Positions 62,599-64,000 of a stretch of 64,000 nucleotides of DNA are shown one piece after another; position 1 is the first letter of the stretch, and the number at the start of each line of letters is the position of its first letter. The notes under the pieces were generated by a model, which was given only the letters and a program-made list of their open reading frames with translations, did no database searches and had not been told where the DNA came from. This DNA is from Bacteroidota bacterium (GTDB lineage: Bacteria > Bacteroidota > Bacteroidia > Cytophagales > Cyclobacteriaceae): positions 248,001 to 312,000 of the forward strand of contig JAFDYT010000006.1 in assembly GCA_018266055.1 (NCBI GenBank), written 5' to 3'. The position numbers and the translations under genes were made by a program.

Positions 62599-63324
62599 TT
62601 AATTTGTTTTCGCCTGATATTCCCGGATAAGTTTCAGTGTGTGATCAAGTGCATTGTCAGTCCATTTTTGGTGACCCGGAATAACAAACTTCGGCTTTCC
62701 GAATTTCTTTTGAATGTTTCGGATGGTACTTGGCCATTCTTTCACATTGGCGTCTGATAAATTCCCCAGATTGTTGGCTTCCACACTTTTGATCAGGCAA
62801 CCTCCATAAAGAATTTTTTCCTTGCCAATCCAAAATACAATGTTATCCGGTGCGTGACCAGGGCCGGCATAATAAGACTGAAACGAATGCTCGCCAATAG
62901 TAAAGGCTGTATCGTTGGTGATGAGAAACTCAGCCCGCTTTTTTCCACGCGCCGCACTTAGCCGATCTGTTTGTTTTGTCGTAAATGTCTTTATTCCTTT
63001 TTGTCTGAGAAACTCAAGCCCCGCAGTTCGGTCTTCGTGAAAGTGAGTGGCAAACCCCATCACTACTTCCGTATGATGCCTTACGCGAATGCTGTCGAGC
63101 AGAGGCTGAAACTGCGTAGTGTCCCACGGTGTATCAAACAGCACAGCCCCTGCTTTGGTGATCAAGTACATTCCGTTGGCGGGAAAAGGAGTTCCGTCTA
63201 AATCCTGATGTGTAATGTAAATATAGAAGTCGCCCGTGAGAGGGTGGATCTCAAGCTTGGAATGTTTTTGTGCGAACGAAGAAGTGAATGAAAGTACGAA
63301 AGCGAAAAGGAGGGGAAGTTTCAT
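62599..63324 (-). CDS. Subclass B1 metallo-beta-lactamase
   Basis: 241 residues with Sec signal (KLPLLFAFVLSFTSSFAQ). All B1 zinc ligands are visible: site 1 H94, H96 and H157 (THFHEDRTAG and AGPGHAPDN); site 2 D98, C176 and H218 (GGCLIKS and IPGHQ). The Lys of CLIKS and Asn of NLGNLSD, which contact the beta-lactam carboxylate and carbonyl, are also kept. Such enzymes hydrolyse penicillins, cephalosporins and carbapenems. It sits among housekeeping genes with no mobile element, so it appears intrinsic to the chromosome. Activity is inferred from motifs. Confidence 0.92.
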   Translation of the reverse strand: MKLPLLFAFVLSFTSSFAQKHSKLEIHPLTGDFYIYITHQDLDGTPFPANGMYLITKAGAVLFDTPWDTTQFQPLLDSIRVRHHTEVVMGFATHFHEDRTAGLEFLRQKGIKTFTTKQTDRLSAARGKKRAEFLITNDTAFTIGEHSFQSYYAGPGHAPDNIVFWIGKEKILYGGCLIKSVEANNLGNLSDANVKEWPSTIRNIQKKFGKPKFVIPGHQKWTDNALDHTLKLIREYQAKTN

Positions 63325-63346
63325 GTATAGGTGGTTAATTGATTGA

Positions 63347-64000
63347 TTATTGAACGAGTTCCCTAACTACACCGAGCGATTTTAATTCGCCAAAATTGTC
63401 GGAGTGGGTAGCGTAAAACCGAACCAGCAGATCAAGAATATTTCGACGTTGGGCATTGGTCATACTGATCGCGTCAGCATAGTTTGCGGTGAGCAACTTT
63501 TGCAGAATTTCTTCTTCGGCCTCATAGGCGAAATTTCCACCGAGCAATTCGGAAAGTTCCGATGGTCTGAAGCCAAGGTATTGCGTGAGGCGAATCAGAA
63601 AAATCAAATGAAAGTTTTCAATGTTGCTGGTTTGCAAATCCAAGTGAATGAACGACTGGATCAAAAACTCACAGGTTTCTCTCGCATGATTTTGTTCTTT
63701 CACTGTTTTGTTGATCACTTCATTGAGAAACATAGCGATAGAAGATTTTCGGAAATCAGAAGTGATGGATTGGTATGGATGAAGACACTTTACTTCTTTG
63801 ATGCGGAGGATAGAGGCGTTTTCCCGATGATAAACTACCAGATCAAGCAGCGTGAGCGGCTGGTAAAGAGCAATGGTAGTCTTGCGCGATTTGCGTACGC
63901 CGTTTATAATGTAGGCTTGCAAACCAAAGGCCGCGGTGAAAATAGTAACGATGATCGATGATTCGCTGTAATTGGTAAGCCGGAAAACAACACCTTGTGT
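63347..64000 (-). CDS. recO: DNA repair protein RecO (5' end cut by window)
   Basis: The frame is open to the right edge: upstream of the first listed Leu/TTG at 63922 the minus strand still reads TQGVVFRLTNYSESSIIVTI then FTAAFG, the RecO N-terminal OB domain. Only a few residues are missing. About 218 residues are seen, close to full length. RecO anneals ssDNA and loads RecA with RecR in the RecF pathway. The central zinc motif of many RecO proteins is largely lost here (single Cys positions only), as in other Bacteroidota members. It ends 23 bases before the beta-lactamase gene start. Confidence 0.92.
   Translation of the reverse strand, partial: TQGVVFRLTNYSESSIIVTIFTAAFGLQAYIINGVRKSRKTTIALYQPLTLLDLVVYHRENASILRIKEVKCLHPYQSITSDFRKSSIAMFLNEVINKTVKEQNHARETCEFLIQSFIHLDLQTSNIENFHLIFLIRLTQYLGFRPSELSELLGGNFAYEAEEEILQKLLTANYADAISMTNAQRRNILDLLVRFYATHSDNFGELKSLGVVRELVQ

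Noticed and set aside
63404-63961. Plus-strand open frame of 185 codons opposite recO
   Set aside because: RecO is recognisable on the minus strand over the same span and continues to the window edge; the plus frame has no family features.
1-64000. Search for tRNA, rRNA, prophage, insertion sequences, restriction or other defence genes
   Set aside because: Gaps are too short and nearly all sequence is explained by housekeeping genes; no transposase, integrase, Cas or toxin-antitoxin signature was seen.

Overview
The window reads as chromosomal DNA of a gliding-type member of the Bacteroidota, most likely order Cytophagales. The support is a GldJ C-terminus at the left edge, a fused MurF-alanine racemase, the fad operon in the order MarR / FadB-type / thiolase / acyl-CoA dehydrogenase, several -7 boxes of the TAnnTTTG type, a DUF4175 giant coiled-coil protein and a SusC-style TonB receptor. 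It is densely packed housekeeping DNA with very short gaps. I see no prophage, insertion sequence, CRISPR array, rRNA or tRNA. No gap between genes exceeds 300 bases.

Layout. 0-1.1 kb: end of gldJ, terminator, ComF-like gene. 1.1-10.5 kb: a plus-strand run of an AhpD-like protein, an unknown protein, DUF4175, an RsbW-like ATPase, ybeY, mnmG, a methyltransferase and an Ig-like lipoprotein. Two parS-like palindromes lie between ybeY and mnmG. A 199-base AT-rich gap (10501-10699) with DnaA-box-like words separates C-rich from G-rich plus-strand genes and is my candidate replication origin. 10.7-19.2 kb: a TPR protein and a minus-strand CzcABC-type metal efflux operon with two accessory membrane or secreted proteins. 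19.2-28.2 kb: radical SAM protein, PLP enzyme, MurF-Alr, CsaA, a HisA homologue lacking a catalytic Asp, DUF2911, LOG, a twin-DTG protease and a degenerate receiver. 28.3-35.3 kb: FAD reductase, GH3 protein, LptB, RecJ, a collagen-like secreted protein, a SPOR protein and a 54-residue protein. 35.3-42.8 kb: FeoAB, PurKE framed by TerB/LETM1/TerC-type proteins, and a lipoprotein. 43-49 kb: beta-oxidation operon with its MarR regulator. 49-57.9 kb: rRNA methyltransferase, MATE pump, SDR plus aldehyde dehydrogenase, the PnuC-NadR NAD-salvage pair, an ECF42-type sigma factor with its DGPF protein, and a biotin carrier. 58-64 kb: TPP riboswitch with TonB receptor, UbiA-type prenyltransferase, PurN, thioesterase, subclass B1 metallo-beta-lactamase and RecO, which runs off the right edge.

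Functional threads: chromosome origin and segregation sites beside mnmG; metal homeostasis (CzcABC, FeoAB, TerC); purine synthesis (PurK, PurE, PurN); cofactor acquisition (thiamine receptor, nicotinamide riboside uptake, biotin carrier); fatty-acid degradation; DNA repair (RecJ, RecO). I found no complete new defence or mobile system. The best leads are the origin/parS region, the altered HisA homologue, the uncharacterised small proteins and the TerB/LETM1/TerC neighbourhood.
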